A stretch of 64,000 bases of DNA from Lysobacteraceae bacterium NML93-0399 (GCA_002307375.1 NTJI01000001.1:930001-994000); one strand, 5' to 3'; shown: positions 33,639-45,179, numbered from the stretch's first letter. The notes: generated by a model not told the origin, from the sequence alone. A program made the numbers and translations.

Positions 33639-34609
33639 CGCGCGGCCACCTCCACCGGAATCGTGGCCTCGAGCACGCGCCAGCACAGGGCCGGATAGTC
33701 GATGCCGATCTTCGCCGCAGCCTTGGGCACCAGCGAGTGGCTGGTCATGCCGGGCGCGGTGTTCACTTCCAGCAGCAGCAGCTCCCCGCTGCGCCGGTCG
33801 CGCATCACGTCGACGCGGCCCCAGCCGCTGCAACCCGCGGCGACGAACGCATCGACGGCCAGCGCACCGATTCGCGCCTCGTCGTCGCCCTCAAGGCCCG
33901 GGCACAGGTACTGGGTATCGTCGGAGATGTACTTGGCTTCGTAGTCGTACCAGGCGCCCTTGGGCACGATACGGATCGACGGCAGCGCGTGCGGGCCGTC
34001 GACGTCCTCGATGACCGCCACGGTCAACTCGTCGCCTTCGACCATCTGCTCCATCAGCAGTTCGCCGGGGTAACGCGCAGCCAGGGCCACGGCCGCATCC
34101 AGATCGGCGTCCTCGAACACGCGGCTGATGCCGACGCTCGAGCCTTCCTTCGACGGCTTGACGATCACCGGCAGTCCGATCGCGCGCGCGGCGGCGTGCA
34201 CATCGTCGCCCGGCTGCAGGCGGCGATAGCGCGGCGTCGGCAGATCGAGGCTCATCCACACCTGCTTGGTGCGGATCTTGTCCATGGTCAGCGCCGAGCC
34301 GAGCACGCGCGAACCGGTGTACGGAATCGCGAAGGCATCGCACAGGCCCTGCACCACGCCGTTCTCGCCATCGCCACCGTGGAGGATGTTGAAGACGCGG
34401 TCGAACTGACCGGCAACGATCGCCTTGGCGAGTGCCGGCACGCCATCGACGGCATGCGCATCGACGCCGCGCGAGCGTAGCGCATCGAGCACGCCCTGCC
34501 CCGACTGCAGCGAGACTTCGCGCTCCGAACCCGGACCGCCGAGCAGCACGGCGACGCGGCCGAACACGCCCGGATCGGTGAAACGCGGCGGCGACAGCGT
34601 CAGGCTCAT
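33635..34609 (-). CDS. ddl: D-alanine--D-alanine ligase
   Basis: The 324-residue ATP-grasp protein shows [19 protein letters not shown] (N-terminal D-Ala site), [33 protein letters not shown] (ATP loop) and [20 protein letters not shown] (metal-binding Glu/Asn). It makes the D-Ala-D-Ala dipeptide that MurF adds to the wall precursor. It lies between murC and ftsQ, in B-type position, overlapping both by 4 nt. Confidence 0.97.
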   Translation of the reverse strand: MSLTLSPPRFTDPGVFGRVAVLLGGPGSEREVSLQSGQGVLDALRSRGVDAHAVDGVPALAKAIVAGQFDRVFNILHGGDGENGVVQGLCDAFAIPYTGSRVLGSALTMDKIRTKQVWMSLDLPTPRYRRLQPGDDVHAAARAIGLPVIVKPSKEGSSVGISRVFEDADLDAAVALAARYPGELLMEQMVEGDELTVAVIEDVDGPHALPSIRIVPKGAWYDYEAKYISDDTQYLCPGLEGDDEARIGALAVDAFVAAGCSGWGRVDVMRDRRSGELLLLEVNTAPGMTSHSLVPKAAAKIGIDYPALCWRVLEATIPVEVAAR

Positions 34610-36057
34610 CGCGCGGCCTCCGTGTCGAATCCCGAGCGCGACAGTTTCTGCACCGCCGCGCCGATGTCGCCGGCGCCCATCATCAGCAGCAGATCGCCGT
34701 CCTGCAGGATGTCGGGCAGCACGCCGGCGAGTTCATCGGCGCCGCCGACGACGACCGGATCGATGCGACCGCGGGCGCGGATCGCACGCGCCAGTGCCTT
34801 GGCGTCGGCGCCGGCGATCGGCGCTTCGCCGGCCGGATACACCTCGGTCAGCACCAGCGCGTCGACGTCCGACAGCACGCCGGCGAAATCGTCGAACAGA
34901 TCGCGCGTGCGGCTGTAGCGGTGCGGCTGGAACGCGACGACCAGGCGCCGGTCGTTCCAGCCACCGCGCGCGGCTTCGAACACCGCGGCCAGTTCCTTGG
35001 GGTGATGGCCATAGTCGTCGACCAGCTGCACGCGCGCGCCGTTCGGCGTGACCACTTCGCCCAGCAGATTGAAGCGGCGGCCGATGCCTTCGAAGCTGCC
35101 GAGCGCGGCGGCGATGGCTTCCGGCGCAACGCCGAGCTGCCAGCCCACCGCGGCCGCGGCCAGCGCATTGAGCACGTTGTGGCGACCCGGCAGCGCGAGA
35201 CGCACGCGGATGCGGTTCTGCTCGGGCAGACAGAGCGTGAAGGTCATCGCCGCGCCGTCCTGGGCGATGTCCTCGGCGCGCACGTCGGCATCGCTCGACA
35301 CGCCGTAGGTCATCACGTGGCGCGGGGTGTCACGCGCGAGACGCGCGACCTCGGCATCGTCGATGCACAGCACCGCCAGGCCGTAGAACGGCAGGCGGTG
35401 CAGGAATTCGTGGAAGGCGGCCTGCACGCGGGCGAAGTCACCGCCGTAGTTTTCCAGGTGGTCGGCGTCGATGTTGGTGACGATCGCGACCAGCGGATTG
35501 AGGCGCAGGAAGCTGCCGTCGCTCTCGTCGGCTTCAGCGACGAGCCAGTCGCCGCTGCCCAGGCGCGCATTCGCGCCTGCAGCGAGCAGCTGGCCGCCGA
35601 CGACGAAGGTCGGATCGAGCCCGCCCTCGGCGAGCACGCTGGCGGTCAGCGATGTGGTCGTGGTCTTGCCGTGCGTACCGGCCACCGCGATGCTGCGGCG
35701 GAAGCGCATCAGCTCGGCCAGCATTTCGGCACGCGGCACGACCGGAATGCGCTGCGCGCGCGCTTCCATCAGTTCCGGGTTGTCGGGACGGATCGCGCTG
35801 GAGACGACCACGCAATCGGTCCCCAGCACGTTCGCCGCCGCGTGGCCGCGGTGCACGGTGGCGCCCAGGCCGGCGAGACGCCGCGTGGTGGCGTTGTCGG
35901 CGGTGTCCGAACCCGAGACCTTGTAGCCCAGCGTGCACAGCACTTCGGCGATGCCGCTCATGCCGGTGCCGCCGATGCCGACGAAATGCACGCGCGAGAA
36001 GACCTTGGCGAAGTCTTCCTTCGACAGGCCGCGGGTCTGGTGGAGACGACGGATCAT
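34606..36057 (-). CDS. murC: MurC, UDP-MurNAc--L-alanine ligase
   Basis: The 483-residue protein starts [20 protein letters not shown] and contains [18 protein letters not shown], the ATP-binding [27 protein letters not shown] and [16 protein letters not shown], all standard for MurC. It adds the first amino acid to UDP-MurNAc in the cytoplasm. Its ATG overlaps the ftsW stop by 4 nt, with no murG in between, which is unusual. Confidence 0.97.
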   Translation of the reverse strand: MIRRLHQTRGLSKEDFAKVFSRVHFVGIGGTGMSGIAEVLCTLGYKVSGSDTADNATTRRLAGLGATVHRGHAAANVLGTDCVVVSSAIRPDNPELMEARAQRIPVVPRAEMLAELMRFRRSIAVAGTHGKTTTTSLTASVLAEGGLDPTFVVGGQLLAAGANARLGSGDWLVAEADESDGSFLRLNPLVAIVTNIDADHLENYGGDFARVQAAFHEFLHRLPFYGLAVLCIDDAEVARLARDTPRHVMTYGVSSDADVRAEDIAQDGAAMTFTLCLPEQNRIRVRLALPGRHNVLNALAAAAVGWQLGVAPEAIAAALGSFEGIGRRFNLLGEVVTPNGARVQLVDDYGHHPKELAAVFEAARGGWNDRRLVVAFQPHRYSRTRDLFDDFAGVLSDVDALVLTEVYPAGEAPIAGADAKALARAIRARGRIDPVVVGGADELAGVLPDILQDGDLLLMMGAGDIGAAVQKLSRSGFDTEAAR

Positions 36058-37394
36058 GCGTTGCTCCTGCCGCCGAAGCTCGGCTCGACGCGCTGCTGCA
36101 GGCGGCTGGTGCCACGCGGCTGCGGCGCCGGCTGCACGGGCAGCGGCGGCTGGGTGGTGGGGGGAACCGGGCCGGCCGGCGCAGGCGCGACGGCATCGCC
36201 GCGCAGCCGTGCGACCTGGCGCTGGGCGCGGTCGAGTTCGAAGGACACGCGCAGCAGCAGGCCCATCGCCACGCAGGTCATCATCACGCTCGAGCCGCCC
36301 GACGAGACCAGCGGGAGCGTGAGCCCCTTGGTCGGCAGCAGGCCCAGGTTGACGCCGATCGACACCAGGCTCTGCAGGCCGATCATCAGCGCCACGCCGA
36401 AGGCGCAGTAGCCGGCGAAGTGGCGACGCATCTCCACGCACTTCAGGCCGATCCACATCGCCCTGCCGACGAGTGCGACGAACAGGCCGATGACCAGGCA
36501 CACGCCGACGAAGCCGAGTTCCTCGGCGAGCACCGAGAAGATGAAATCGGTATGCGCTTCAGGCAGATACGACAGCTTCTGCACCGATGCGCCCAGGCCG
36601 ACGCCCGCGAATTCGCCGCGGCCCACGGCCATCAGCGCGTTGCTGAGCTGATAGCCGGCGCCGAGCTGATCGGCCCAGGGGTCGAGGAACGAGGTCAGAC
36701 GACGCACGCGATAGGGCTCGAGAATCGCGATGAAGGCGAAGATCGGCAGCCCGATGACGACCGGCGCGGCCATGCGCGGCAGGTGCACGCCCCCGAGCAC
36801 CAGCAGGCCGGCGGTGACGGCGAGGATCAGCGTCGCGTGTCCGAAGTCGGGCTGCAGCAGCAGCAGGCCGACCAGGCCCACGGCGACGCCCAGCGGCTTG
36901 ATCATCGCCGGCCAGGTCGCGTTGACCTCGTCGCGGAAGCGCACCAGGTAGCTCGACAGCCAGACGATGTAAATGACCTTGACCGCCTCGACCACCTGGA
37001 AGTTCGACACGCCCAGCCAGATCCAGCGGTGCGCACCGTTGACCGAGCGTCCCAGGCCCGGCACGAATACCAGCAGCAGCAGTCCGAAGCAGGCCAGCAG
37101 CACGAAACGGTCGTACTTCTCGATCGTCTTGAGCTCGGTGCGCATCACCGCCAGCGCCAGGCCCAGGCCCAGGCCGAGGAACATCAGGTGGCGGGTCAGG
37201 AAGTAGTAGCGGCCGACGCGCATGTCCTCGCCGATCGCGATCGAGCTCGACGCGACCATGATCACGCCGAGCGTCGCGATCGAGACGATCACGCCGAGCA
37301 GCCACGGATCGAAGCGACCGACGATGTCGTCGATGCGCGTCGCCTGGCGGGTCGAGGCGTTGTCGTATCCGAGCTGGTCGTAGGGTCGCGCCAT
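36054..37394 (-). CDS. ftsW: FtsW, septal SEDS glycosyltransferase
   Basis: The 446-residue polytopic protein has the SEDS pattern: LGVIMVASSSIAIGEDM, YYFLTRHLMFLGLGLGLALA, GVSNFQVVEAVKVIYIVWLS, LGAGYQLSNALMAVGRGEFA and GLLPTKGLTLPLVSSGGSS. FtsW polymerises lipid II at the septum together with FtsI. The C-terminus has a 60-residue Pro-rich cytoplasmic extension. It directly follows mraY (TGATGG overlap of one base), with no murD, and directly precedes murC, with no murG. Confidence 0.96.
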   Translation of the reverse strand: MARPYDQLGYDNASTRQATRIDDIVGRFDPWLLGVIVSIATLGVIMVASSSIAIGEDMRVGRYYFLTRHLMFLGLGLGLALAVMRTELKTIEKYDRFVLLACFGLLLLVFVPGLGRSVNGAHRWIWLGVSNFQVVEAVKVIYIVWLSSYLVRFRDEVNATWPAMIKPLGVAVGLVGLLLLQPDFGHATLILAVTAGLLVLGGVHLPRMAAPVVIGLPIFAFIAILEPYRVRRLTSFLDPWADQLGAGYQLSNALMAVGRGEFAGVGLGASVQKLSYLPEAHTDFIFSVLAEELGFVGVCLVIGLFVALVGRAMWIGLKCVEMRRHFAGYCAFGVALMIGLQSLVSIGVNLGLLPTKGLTLPLVSSGGSSVMMTCVAMGLLLRVSFELDRAQRQVARLRGDAVAPAPAGPVPPTTQPPLPVQPAPQPRGTSRLQQRVEPSFGGRSNA

Positions 37395-38479
37395 CAGCGC
37401 ACCTTCAACGTGGCCAGGCCGACCAGCACCAGGATCACCGAGATGATCCAGAAGCGCACGATCACGCGCGGCTCGGGCCAGCCCTTGAGTTCGAAGTGGT
37501 GGTGGATCGGCGCCATGCGGAACACGCGCTTGCCGGTCAGCTTGAAGCTGGCGACCTGGATCATCACCGACAGCGTTTCGATGACGAAGATGCCGCCCAT
37601 GATCACCAGCACCAGTTCCTGGCGCACGATCACCGCCATCGTGCCGAGCACAGCACCGAGCGCGAGCGCGCCGATGTCGCCCATGAACACCATGGCCGGA
37701 TACGTGTTGAACCACAGGAACCCGAGCCCGGCGCCTGCGATCGCCGCGCAGATGATCACCAGCTCGCCCGCGCCCGGCACCTGCGGAATCTGCAGGTAGT
37801 TGGAGAACACCGCGTTGCCCGAGGCGTAGGCGAACACGCCCAGGCCGCAGGCGACCAGCACGGTCGGCATGATCGCCAGGCCGTCGAGACCGTCGGTGAG
37901 GTTCACTGCATTGGAGAAGCCGACGATCCAGAAGTACGCGATCGCAACGAAGCTGATGCCGGCCAGCGGCAGGGCGACCGCCTTGAACAGCGGCACGTAG
38001 AACGTCGTCGCCGCGGCGACGTCGGCATAGAGATAGAGGTAGAGGCCGGCGGCAAGGCCGAAGATCGACTGCAGCAGGTACTTCCAGCGCGACTTCAGAC
38101 CATTGGGGTCACGCTTGACGATCTTGATCCAGTCGTCGTACCAGCCGATCGCGCCGAAGGCGACCATGACCGCCATGATCACCCAGACGTACTTGTTGCG
38201 CAGATCGCCCCACAGCAGCACCGACAGCAGCACGGTCAGCAGGATCAGCGCGCCGCCCATGGTCGGTGTGCCGGCCTTGGAGAAGTGCGTCTGCGGGCCG
38301 TCGGTGCGGATCGGCTGACCGCCCTTGAACTGGGCGAGCTTGCGGATCACCGCCGGACCCAGCCACAGCGACAGCAGCAGCGAGGTCAGCGCGGCGAGAA
38401 TGCCGCGGAACGTCAGATACTCGAACAGCTTGAAGAAGTCTTCCAGACCCTGCAGCCAGCGGGCGAGTTCAAGCAGCAT
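37394..38479 (-). CDS. mraY: MraY, phospho-MurNAc-pentapeptide translocase
   Basis: The 361-residue membrane enzyme shows [34 protein letters not shown] (catalytic Asp pair), [16 protein letters not shown] and the histidine loop [16 protein letters not shown]. It transfers phospho-MurNAc-pentapeptide to undecaprenyl phosphate, giving lipid I. The start at [11 protein letters not shown] is chosen by comparison with family length (about 360). It overlaps murF by 11 nt. Confidence 0.97.
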   Translation of the reverse strand: MLLELARWLQGLEDFFKLFEYLTFRGILAALTSLLLSLWLGPAVIRKLAQFKGGQPIRTDGPQTHFSKAGTPTMGGALILLTVLLSVLLWGDLRNKYVWVIMAVMVAFGAIGWYDDWIKIVKRDPNGLKSRWKYLLQSIFGLAAGLYLYLYADVAAATTFYVPLFKAVALPLAGISFVAIAYFWIVGFSNAVNLTDGLDGLAIMPTVLVACGLGVFAYASGNAVFSNYLQIPQVPGAGELVIICAAIAGAGLGFLWFNTYPAMVFMGDIGALALGAVLGTMAVIVRQELVLVIMGGIFVIETLSVMIQVASFKLTGKRVFRMAPIHHHFELKGWPEPRVIVRFWIISVILVLVGLATLKVR

Positions 38480-39884
38480 GTCCGGTTCCTGTGTTGTTGC
38501 GCAGCGCGGTGACCACCCGGTCCATCGCACTGCCGCGAGAGCCTTTGATGAGAACCGTGATTGGTGATGGGTGATTGGTGATTGGAGAAGGCACTCCGGC
38601 TGACAGGTCGCCGGCGAGTTCGGCGATCAGGGCATCGTGGGTCTCGAAATGACGCGCGCCCTCGCCGAATGCCTCGGCCGCGGCTGCGCTCAGTTCGCCC
38701 AGCGCATACAGACGGCTGATGCCCGCGCTCTTTGCGCGCACACCGGCCTGGGCATGCATCGCTGCGCCGTCAGCGCCGAGCTCGCGCATGTCGCCGAGCA
38801 CCAGCCAGCGCTCACCCGCAGCGGCGCCCAGCGTGTCGATGGCGGCGTTGAGTGAACCGGGGTTGGCGTTGTAGCTGTCGTCGATCAGCACCGCGCCGCT
38901 GTCCAGCGTGTGGCGCACGAGTCGACCGGTGACCGCCTCGGCGGCGCCGAGCGCGGCGACGATCGTGTCCAGCGGCACGCCGGCGGCAAGCGCGATGGCG
39001 GTCGCGGCCAATGCGTTGCGCACGTTGTGACGGCCGGGCAGCGGCAGCGCGACGTCGGCCTCGCCCCCAGGCGTGACCAGGTGGAAGTGCGCGCCGGCCG
39101 TGTCGAGACGCAGGTCGCGAGCGGTCACATCGGCCGTGGCCTCGATGCCGAAGCGCAGCAGGCGTCGGCCGTGAGCGCGCTCGGCGAAGTACGGGGCGAA
39201 TGCATCGTCGGCGTTGATCACCGCGGTGCCGTCGCCCGGCAGCGCGTCGTAGATTGCGGCCTTGGTGTCGGCGATGCCGAGCAGGCTGCCCATGCGCTCC
39301 ATGTGCGCTGGCGCGATGTTGTTGACCAGGGCGATGCGCGGCCGCGCGATCGCGGTCAGATACGCGATGTCGCCCGGCTTGCCGGCGCCCATCTCGTAGA
39401 CCGCGAATGCGGCGTCTTCGGGCGCGTCGAGCACCGCCAGCGGCAGGCCGATCTCGTTGTTGAAGTTGCCCGGGTTGAAGCTGGTCACCGCAAAGCGCGA
39501 GAGGATCGCGGCGACCAGCTGCTTGACGCTGGTCTTGCCGTTGCTGCCGGTGATGCCGACGACGGTCGCCGCGCGCGCGCGCTGTACGGCGCCGGCGAGC
39601 AGGCCGAGCGCGACCTGCGGGTCGGCGACGACGATCTGCGGCAGCTCGGCTTCGACGACGCGCGCGACGAGCGCGGCGCGTGCGCCCGACGTCGCCGCGC
39701 CGGCCACGTGGTCATGTCCGTCGAAGTTGTCGCCCTTCAATGCGACGAACAGCAGCGCGCGGCCGTCGGCAGCGTCGAGCTTGCGGGTGTCGGTGGCGAC
39801 CGCGTCGATGTCGAACGCGCCGTCGCTGCCGTGCAGGCGGCCGTTGACCAGTTGCGCGATGCGGGCGAGCGTCATCGGGATCAC
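38469..39884 (-). CDS. murF: MurF, D-Ala-D-Ala-adding ligase, with repeat insertion
   Basis: The 471-residue Mur ligase has the ATP motif [44 protein letters not shown] and [19 protein letters not shown]. It completes the UDP-MurNAc-pentapeptide. Near the end, residues 433-443 ([11 protein letters not shown]) are encoded by the TGATTGG-type repeat and lie just before the conserved [15 protein letters not shown], so the enzyme tolerates a repeat inside its coding region. It overlaps murE and mraY. Confidence 0.96.
   Translation of the reverse strand: MIPMTLARIAQLVNGRLHGSDGAFDIDAVATDTRKLDAADGRALLFVALKGDNFDGHDHVAGAATSGARAALVARVVEAELPQIVVADPQVALGLLAGAVQRARAATVVGITGSNGKTSVKQLVAAILSRFAVTSFNPGNFNNEIGLPLAVLDAPEDAAFAVYEMGAGKPGDIAYLTAIARPRIALVNNIAPAHMERMGSLLGIADTKAAIYDALPGDGTAVINADDAFAPYFAERAHGRRLLRFGIEATADVTARDLRLDTAGAHFHLVTPGGEADVALPLPGRHNVRNALAATAIALAAGVPLDTIVAALGAAEAVTGRLVRHTLDSGAVLIDDSYNANPGSLNAAIDTLGAAAGERWLVLGDMRELGADGAAMHAQAGVRAKSAGISRLYALGELSAAAAEAFGEGARHFETHDALIAELAGDLSAGVPSPITNHPSPITVLIKGSRGSAMDRVVTALRNNTGTGHAA
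38557..38585. repeat. TGATTGG repeat inside murF
   Basis: GTGATTGGTGATGGGTGATTGG and following bases, read as [11 protein letters not shown] on the minus strand. Same family as the blocks at 31.48 and 56.35 kb, but here inside a coding region. Confidence 0.85.
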
Positions 39885-41365
39885 GGGCGCGCCTCCGCAT
39901 ACGCATCGAGCGCGGCCTGCGCGACGAGGCGGTCGTCGAAGGCGTGCTGCACGCCGTCGATTTCCTGGTAGGGCTCGTGGCCCTTGCCGGCGATCAGCAC
40001 GATGTCGCCCGGCCTGGCCTCGGCGATCGCGCGTTCGATCGCGCGGCGGCGGTCGCGCTCGACGGTCACGGCTTGCGCATTCGCGAAGCCGCGCAGGATG
40101 TCGGCGACGATCGCGTCGCCGTTCTCGCGGCGCGGATTGTCGTCGGTGACGATGACGCGGTCGGCGTGCGCTTCGGCGATCGCCGCCATCTGCGGGCGCT
40201 TGCCGGTATCACGTTCGCCGCCGCAGCCGAACACACAGACCAGTTCGCCGCGCAGGTGTCCACGCAGCGACTGCAACGCCTGCTGCAGCGGATCGGGCTT
40301 GTGCGAATAGTCGACGACGACCAGCGGCTGCGTGTCGCCGCCGAGGCGGTTCATGCGCCCGGCGATGGGCTGCAGCGATTCGAGCGCGCGCACGATCGCC
40401 TGCGGCGCGTGGCCCAGTGCGGTCAGCACGCCGGCAACGCTGAGCAGGTTGTCGACGTTGAAGCGGCCGAGCAGCGAGGCCTGCACGGGCAGCGCTTCGC
40501 CGCCGATGCACAGCGCGAACGCGATGCCGCGATCGTCCAGTGCGATGTCGCGCGCGGCGATATCGGCCGACGCATCGCCCTTGGCACTGACGGTGATCGC
40601 GCGGACGCCGGACTCCAGCGTGGCCGGCAGCGTCGCGCCGAACGCGTCGTCGATGTTGATGACGGCGGCCTTCAGGCCGTCTCGCACGAACAGCTTCGCC
40701 TTCGCTGCGCCGTAGCCGGCCATGTCGCCGTGGTAGTCGAGATGGTCACGGGTGAGATTGGTGAACACCGCGACGTCGTAGTGCACGGCATCGACGCGGC
40801 CCTGGTCGAGCGCGTGCGAGCTGACTTCCATCGCCACCGCCTGCGCACCGGCATCGCGCATGTCCGCGAGCAGCGCGTGGGTCTGCAGCACCAGTGGCGT
40901 GGTGAAGCCGTTCGGCGCGAGCGCGCCGTGCAGACCGGCGCCTAGCGTGCCGATGGTGCCCGCGCGCGTGCCCAGGATCTCGAAGGCCTGCGCCAGCAGC
41001 TGCACGGTCGAGGTCTTGCCGCTGGTGCCGGTGACGCCGACCATCGTCATCGCGTGCGACGGCCGGCCGTGGAAGGTGTCGGCCATCCGGCCCATGCGCG
41101 CACGCAGGCCGGCGACGGCGATCGCGTCGCCCGGCATCGATTCGATCTCGGCCGGCACCGGCGGCTCGAACAGGATCGCGCTGGCGCCCGCCGTGCGCGC
41201 CGCGTCGGTGAAATGCAGGCCGTGGGTGCCGAAGCCGCCGATCGCGACGAAGGCATCGCCCGGCCGGATCGCGCGGCTGTCCTGGACCAGTCCGGTGATG
41301 ACCGTATCCTCGGGCACGGCGGCCACGTCCGGCAGCAGATCGCGGAGTGCCATCGCGCGACTCAT
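39881..41365 (-). CDS. murE: MurE, meso-diaminopimelate-adding ligase
   Basis: The 494-residue ligase has [19 protein letters not shown], the carbamylated-Lys region ([19 protein letters not shown]), [15 protein letters not shown] and the DNPRREN motif that selects meso-diaminopimelate over lysine. So the wall peptide is of the usual Gram-negative DAP type. The start overlaps the ftsI stop (ATGA); an ATG four codons in is possible. Note that it accepts UDP-MurNAc-L-Ala-Glu whichever MurD route supplies it. Confidence 0.97.
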   Translation of the reverse strand: MSRAMALRDLLPDVAAVPEDTVITGLVQDSRAIRPGDAFVAIGGFGTHGLHFTDAARTAGASAILFEPPVPAEIESMPGDAIAVAGLRARMGRMADTFHGRPSHAMTMVGVTGTSGKTSTVQLLAQAFEILGTRAGTIGTLGAGLHGALAPNGFTTPLVLQTHALLADMRDAGAQAVAMEVSSHALDQGRVDAVHYDVAVFTNLTRDHLDYHGDMAGYGAAKAKLFVRDGLKAAVINIDDAFGATLPATLESGVRAITVSAKGDASADIAARDIALDDRGIAFALCIGGEALPVQASLLGRFNVDNLLSVAGVLTALGHAPQAIVRALESLQPIAGRMNRLGGDTQPLVVVDYSHKPDPLQQALQSLRGHLRGELVCVFGCGGERDTGKRPQMAAIAEAHADRVIVTDDNPRRENGDAIVADILRGFANAQAVTVERDRRRAIERAIAEARPGDIVLIAGKGHEPYQEIDGVQHAFDDRLVAQAALDAYAEARP

Positions 41366-43239
41366 CGCTGGCCTCCGGCGACCTGGGTGGCGACGACCGG
41401 CGCGGGCGATGTCGCCGACACGACCGGTGCGGCCGCGGCCGTCGCCGGCACGGCGCGGCCCTGCGCGCGGGCGCGCTTGGCGTCGTTGGCGGCCTGCGCG
41501 GCCAGCCAGGTGTCGATGTCGTCCGGCGGCACGTCCATCAGGCGCAGCGCGCCGTCCATGACCCGCTGGAACACCGGCGCGGACACGTAGCCGCCGCCGT
41601 AGGTCGAGCCGCCCTTGGAGGTGTCGGGATCGTCGATGACCACCGCCATCGCGAAGCGCGGGTTCTCCACCGGCACCAGGCCGGCGAAGAACGCGAGATA
41701 GCGGCGCGCATAGCTGCCGCCGCTGGCCTTGCGCGCGGTGCCCGACTTGCCGGCGACGTGATACCCCAGGATCGCCGCGCGCGTGCCGGTGCCGCCCGGC
41801 TCAGTCACGGTCTGCATCATGCGCACGACTTCGTCGGCGACGTTTGCCGACAGCACCTGCCGTCCTTCGCCGGCGCCGCCCTTGACGAACGTCGGCGGCA
41901 GGGCGCGGCCGTGGTTGCCGAAGGTCGCATAGGCGTGGGCGATCTGCAGCGGCGTGACGGCCATGTTGTAGCCGTAGGACATCACCTGCTTGTCGGTGCC
42001 CGACCAGCGCGAGGGATCGGCCAGCAGGCCGGCCGCTTCGCCCGGAAATCCGCTGCCGGTGCTGCGGCCGTAGCCCATGTTGCGGATGAACTCGTAGAAG
42101 TACCGGTCCTCGAGCTTGTGCACGATCATCGACGAGCCGACGTTCGAGCTCTTGGTGATGATGCCGGTGGTGTCGAGCACGCCGTAGTTGCGGAAATCGC
42201 TGGTCTTGAAACGCCCGTTCGGGATCCAGCCGGGGCTGGTGTTGAACGTTGTCGTCGGCGTGATGACGCCCTTCTCCAGCGCCGCGGCGACGGTGATCGG
42301 CTTCATCGTCGAACCGGGCTCGAGCAGGTCGGTCACCGCGCGATTGCGGTGCGCGTCGCGGTTCTCGCCGGTCACGCGGTTGTTGTTGTAGGTCGGCAGG
42401 TTGGCCATCGCCAGCACTTCGCCGGTCGCCACGTCGAGCACGACGATCGAGCCGGCGCTGGCGCCGGTGTCCTCCAGCGCGCGGCGCAGTTCGCGGTGGG
42501 CGAGAAACTGGATGCGCCGGTCGATGCTCAGCACCAGGTCCTTGCCCGGCTCTGCGGCGCGCACCAGGTTCACGTGCTCGACGATGCGACCGTGGCGATC
42601 GCGGATCACGTTCTGCGCGCCCGGCTTGCCGGCCAGCCATTCGTCGAACGCCAGCTCGATGCCTTCCTGGCCGCGGTCGTCGATGTTGGTGAAACCCAGC
42701 ACGTGCGACACCGCCTCGCCCTGCGGGTAGAAGCGGCGGTACTCGCGCTGCGAAAACACGCCGGGGATGCCGAGGTCGAGCACGCGCTTGGCGGCGACCG
42801 GGCTGATGCGGCGGTGCCGCGGCAGATACATGAACTCCTTGTCGGCACGCTGCGACACCGCGCGCGACAGTTCCTCGAGCGGCAGGCCCGCCACGTCCGC
42901 CAGTTCCGGCAGGCGGTCGGGATGCTTGCTCAGTTCCTGCGGATTCACCCACAGCGACTCGACCGGCGAAGAGATCGCCAGCGGTTCGCCGTTGCGGTCG
43001 GTGATCATGCCGCGCGAGGCCGGAATCGGCACTTCCCGGCGAAAACGCGCATCGGCCTTCTGCTGGTAGAAGGCGTTGTCGATCAGCTGCAGATCCACCG
43101 CGCGACCGACCAGCGCCACCGCGCCCAGGCCCAGCGCGCCGCCGACGAGCATCAGGCGCAGGCGCAGATCGAACTGCGCGCGCTTGCGAGGCTTCTTGGC
43201 GTGACCGTCGCCGGCCTTGATGAACTTGCGGAAGTTCAT
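41362..43239 (-). CDS. ftsI: FtsI (PBP3), septal transpeptidase
   Basis: The 625-residue protein has an N-terminal membrane helix ([20 protein letters not shown]), a pedestal domain ([20 protein letters not shown]) and the transpeptidase domain with SxxK (GSTMKPI), SxN (KSSNVGSS) and KSGT ([10 protein letters not shown]). It cross-links septal peptidoglycan with FtsW. The Ala/Pro-rich C-terminal tail is longer than usual. Overlaps ftsL and murE by 4 nt. Confidence 0.97.
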   Translation of the reverse strand: MNFRKFIKAGDGHAKKPRKRAQFDLRLRLMLVGGALGLGAVALVGRAVDLQLIDNAFYQQKADARFRREVPIPASRGMITDRNGEPLAISSPVESLWVNPQELSKHPDRLPELADVAGLPLEELSRAVSQRADKEFMYLPRHRRISPVAAKRVLDLGIPGVFSQREYRRFYPQGEAVSHVLGFTNIDDRGQEGIELAFDEWLAGKPGAQNVIRDRHGRIVEHVNLVRAAEPGKDLVLSIDRRIQFLAHRELRRALEDTGASAGSIVVLDVATGEVLAMANLPTYNNNRVTGENRDAHRNRAVTDLLEPGSTMKPITVAAALEKGVITPTTTFNTSPGWIPNGRFKTSDFRNYGVLDTTGIITKSSNVGSSMIVHKLEDRYFYEFIRNMGYGRSTGSGFPGEAAGLLADPSRWSGTDKQVMSYGYNMAVTPLQIAHAYATFGNHGRALPPTFVKGGAGEGRQVLSANVADEVVRMMQTVTEPGGTGTRAAILGYHVAGKSGTARKASGGSYARRYLAFFAGLVPVENPRFAMAVVIDDPDTSKGGSTYGGGYVSAPVFQRVMDGALRLMDVPPDDIDTWLAAQAANDAKRARAQGRAVPATAAAAPVVSATSPAPVVATQVAGGQR

Positions 43240-43505
43240 GGCCGCACCACCACGATCTCGGCCGTCTCGGGGAAGCGCATGCCCAGGCGCTCGCGCGCGA
43301 CCTGGTCGACGCGGTTGCTCATGGCCCAGGTCGCCTGCTCGAGTTGCAGGCGGCCGAAATCGATGTTGAGTTCGTCGCGGGCGCGCTCCAGGCGCGTCAG
43401 GTCGACGTAGAGCTGCCGGTAGTCGTGGCGCGCGTGCACCACGCCGACCGCGGTGATCACGTTGGCGGCCAGCAGAATCGCGACGAGGACATGGCGCAGC
43501 TTCAT
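43236..43505 (-). CDS. ftsL: FtsL, division protein
   Basis: The 89-residue bitopic protein has a membrane helix ([21 protein letters not shown]) followed by a coiled coil ([20 protein letters not shown]) and ends [16 protein letters not shown], as FtsL does. It forms the FtsQBL complex in the periplasm. It lies between rsmH and ftsI with 4-nt overlaps. Confidence 0.95.
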   Translation of the reverse strand: MKLRHVLVAILLAANVITAVGVVHARHDYRQLYVDLTRLERARDELNIDFGRLQLEQATWAMSNRVDQVARERLGMRFPETAEIVVVRP

Positions 43506-44482
43506 CCGGCGACCCCTGCGTCGCCCACGCCTTCGAGCTTCTCGGCCACGCGCAGCACCGCGCTGCGCGCGCGCGGATTGGCACGCAGCTCGGTCTCGTC
43601 GGCCTTCACGGCATCACTGACGATGCGCAGGCGCGCCACGAACGGCGCGGCTTCGGGCAGGCGGCGGTTGCCGGCCGGCGCCTTGGCATGCCCGGCGATG
43701 AAGCGTTTGACGATGCGGTCTTCCAGCGAATGGAAGCTGATCACCGCCAGACGCCCGCCGGGGCGCAGCGCCTCCAGCGCAGCGTCGAGACCGGCTTCGA
43801 GGTCCGCCAGCTCGCGGTTGATGTGGATGCGGATCGCCTGGAACGAACGCGTCGCCGGATGCGTTTCCTTCTGGCCGGGCTTGATCCTGCGCGGCACGTT
43901 GGCGGCGATCACCGCAGCCAGATCGGCCGTGCGCAGGAACGGCGCTTCGCTGCGGCGGGCGACGATCGCGCGCGCGATGCGGCGGCTCATGCGCTCCTCG
44001 CCCCAGGTCCACAGCACATCGGCGATCGCAGCTTCATCGGCGGTGGCGATCCACTCGGCCGCGCTCTGGCCCGTATCGGGGTCCATGCGCATGTCCAGCG
44101 GGCCGTCCTTGCCGAAGCTGAAACCGCGCTCGGCGACATCGAGCTGCGGCGACGACACGCCCAGATCGAACAGCACCCCGTCGAGCGGCGCCTCGACCGC
44201 GGCCGACCAGTTCGCCAGATCGACGAAGCTGCCGCGATGGATGGCCACGCGCGGATCAGTGCCGAAACGCGCCTGCGCGACGGCGATCGCGTCGGGGTCC
44301 TTGTCCATCACCAGCAAGCGCCCGGCCGGGCCGAGCTGGGCCAGCACGCCGCCGGCGTGTCCGCCGCGGCCGAAGGTGCCGTCGAGGTAGCGGCCCTCCG
44401 GGCGCACGTGCAGACCGTCGAGGGTCTGGGCGTACAACACCGAAAGGTGGCCGGACGGGGCATCCGTACCACCGGCGGTCAC
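43502..44482 (-). CDS. rsmH: RsmH, 16S rRNA C1402 N4-methyltransferase
   Basis: From a GTG at 44482 inside the mraZ stop, the 326-residue protein shows [33 protein letters not shown] (SAM site), [40 protein letters not shown] and [15 protein letters not shown]. It methylates C1402 of 16S rRNA. Formerly MraW. Overlaps ftsL by 4 nt. Confidence 0.96.
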   Translation of the reverse strand: MTAGGTDAPSGHLSVLYAQTLDGLHVRPEGRYLDGTFGRGGHAGGVLAQLGPAGRLLVMDKDPDAIAVAQARFGTDPRVAIHRGSFVDLANWSAAVEAPLDGVLFDLGVSSPQLDVAERGFSFGKDGPLDMRMDPDTGQSAAEWIATADEAAIADVLWTWGEERMSRRIARAIVARRSEAPFLRTADLAAVIAANVPRRIKPGQKETHPATRSFQAIRIHINRELADLEAGLDAALEALRPGGRLAVISFHSLEDRIVKRFIAGHAKAPAGNRRLPEAAPFVARLRIVSDAVKADETELRANPRARSAVLRVAEKLEGVGDAGVAG

Positions 44483-44928
44483 AACGGCAATCCTTCGAGA
44501 TCGTCGCCGGCCATGTCCTCGTCGGTCAGGGTCTGGCGGATCTGCGCCTGGTGCGCCTGCTCGCTCCAGAGCTCGAACTTGTCGCCCATCCCCACCAGCA
44601 CCGCGCGTCGCTCGATGCCGACCGTATTGCGCTGGCTGGGCGGAATGCCGATGCGGCCACTGGCGTCGGGTTCGACCACCGTGGCGGCGCCGACGAGCTT
44701 GAGCTGCAGGGTGCGGTTGCGCGCCAGTGTGCGCGGCAGCGCGTTGACCTGGTCGCGCAGCGCTTCCCAGGCCTTGAACGGATAGAGGTAGAGGCCACCC
44801 GCGTCGAACGGGTTGTAGGTCAGCACCAGCCGGTTGTCGCACTCACGCGCGACGAAGTCCCGATAGGCGGTCGGAATCGCCAATCGGCCCTTGTCGTCGA
44901 TGGTGATGGCGGTTTCGCCCTGCAACAC
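44479..44928 (-). CDS. mraZ: MraZ, transcription regulator of the division cluster
   Basis: A GTG at 44928 gives 149 residues ([20 protein letters not shown]), matching MraZ length. Two SpoVT/AbrB-like halves are seen: the first as quoted, the second [20 protein letters not shown], each with the conserved D-x-x-G-R. MraZ binds its own promoter region and represses the cluster. The frame is open further upstream, but that part covers the promoter and putative operator. Confidence 0.95.
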   Translation of the reverse strand: MLQGETAITIDDKGRLAIPTAYRDFVARECDNRLVLTYNPFDAGGLYLYPFKAWEALRDQVNALPRTLARNRTLQLKLVGAATVVEPDASGRIGIPPSQRNTVGIERRAVLVGMGDKFELWSEQAHQAQIRQTLTDEDMAGDDLEGLPL

Positions 44929-44976
44929 GTCCGGTCCTGCCCAGTAGGTGCCCGTCTGGAGCGGGCTTCGACGTTT

Positions 44977-45043
44977 GGAAAACCACAAATTTCCCGGTTT
45001 CCCCACGAGTCGCCACCTTAGGACCGCCCATATGGGTTGTCAA
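44977..45043 (-). promoter_or_regulatory. mraZ promoter and possible MraZ boxes
   Basis: On the minus strand TTGACA (45043-45038), 17 nt, TAAGGT (45020-45015). Immediately downstream (45006-44977) GTGGGGAAACCGGGAAATTT and GTGGTTTT hold three GGG/GTGG boxes about 10 bp apart, like the TGGGN repeats bound by MraZ in other bacteria. The promoter is well supported, the boxes only moderately. Confidence 0.65.
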
Positions 45044-45113
45044 CAGCTTTGTGAGCGGCTTTTCACCTGTCTGGTCAATGACTTGCAGCACTCTTCAGAG
45101 ACTTGTTCAAACT

Positions 45114-45122
45114 TTATCCACA
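45114..45122 (+). promoter_or_regulatory. Consensus DnaA box upstream of mraZ
   Basis: TTATCCACA matches the DnaA 9-mer exactly, about 70 nt upstream of the mraZ promoter. One isolated box may be chance, though a link between replication initiation and the division cluster would be sensible. Confidence 0.4.
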
Positions 45123-45179
45123 AGCTTCTGTTTCGTCTCAAATTTTGAGAATCGAGCAATTTTGGGCCTGAACGACCGC

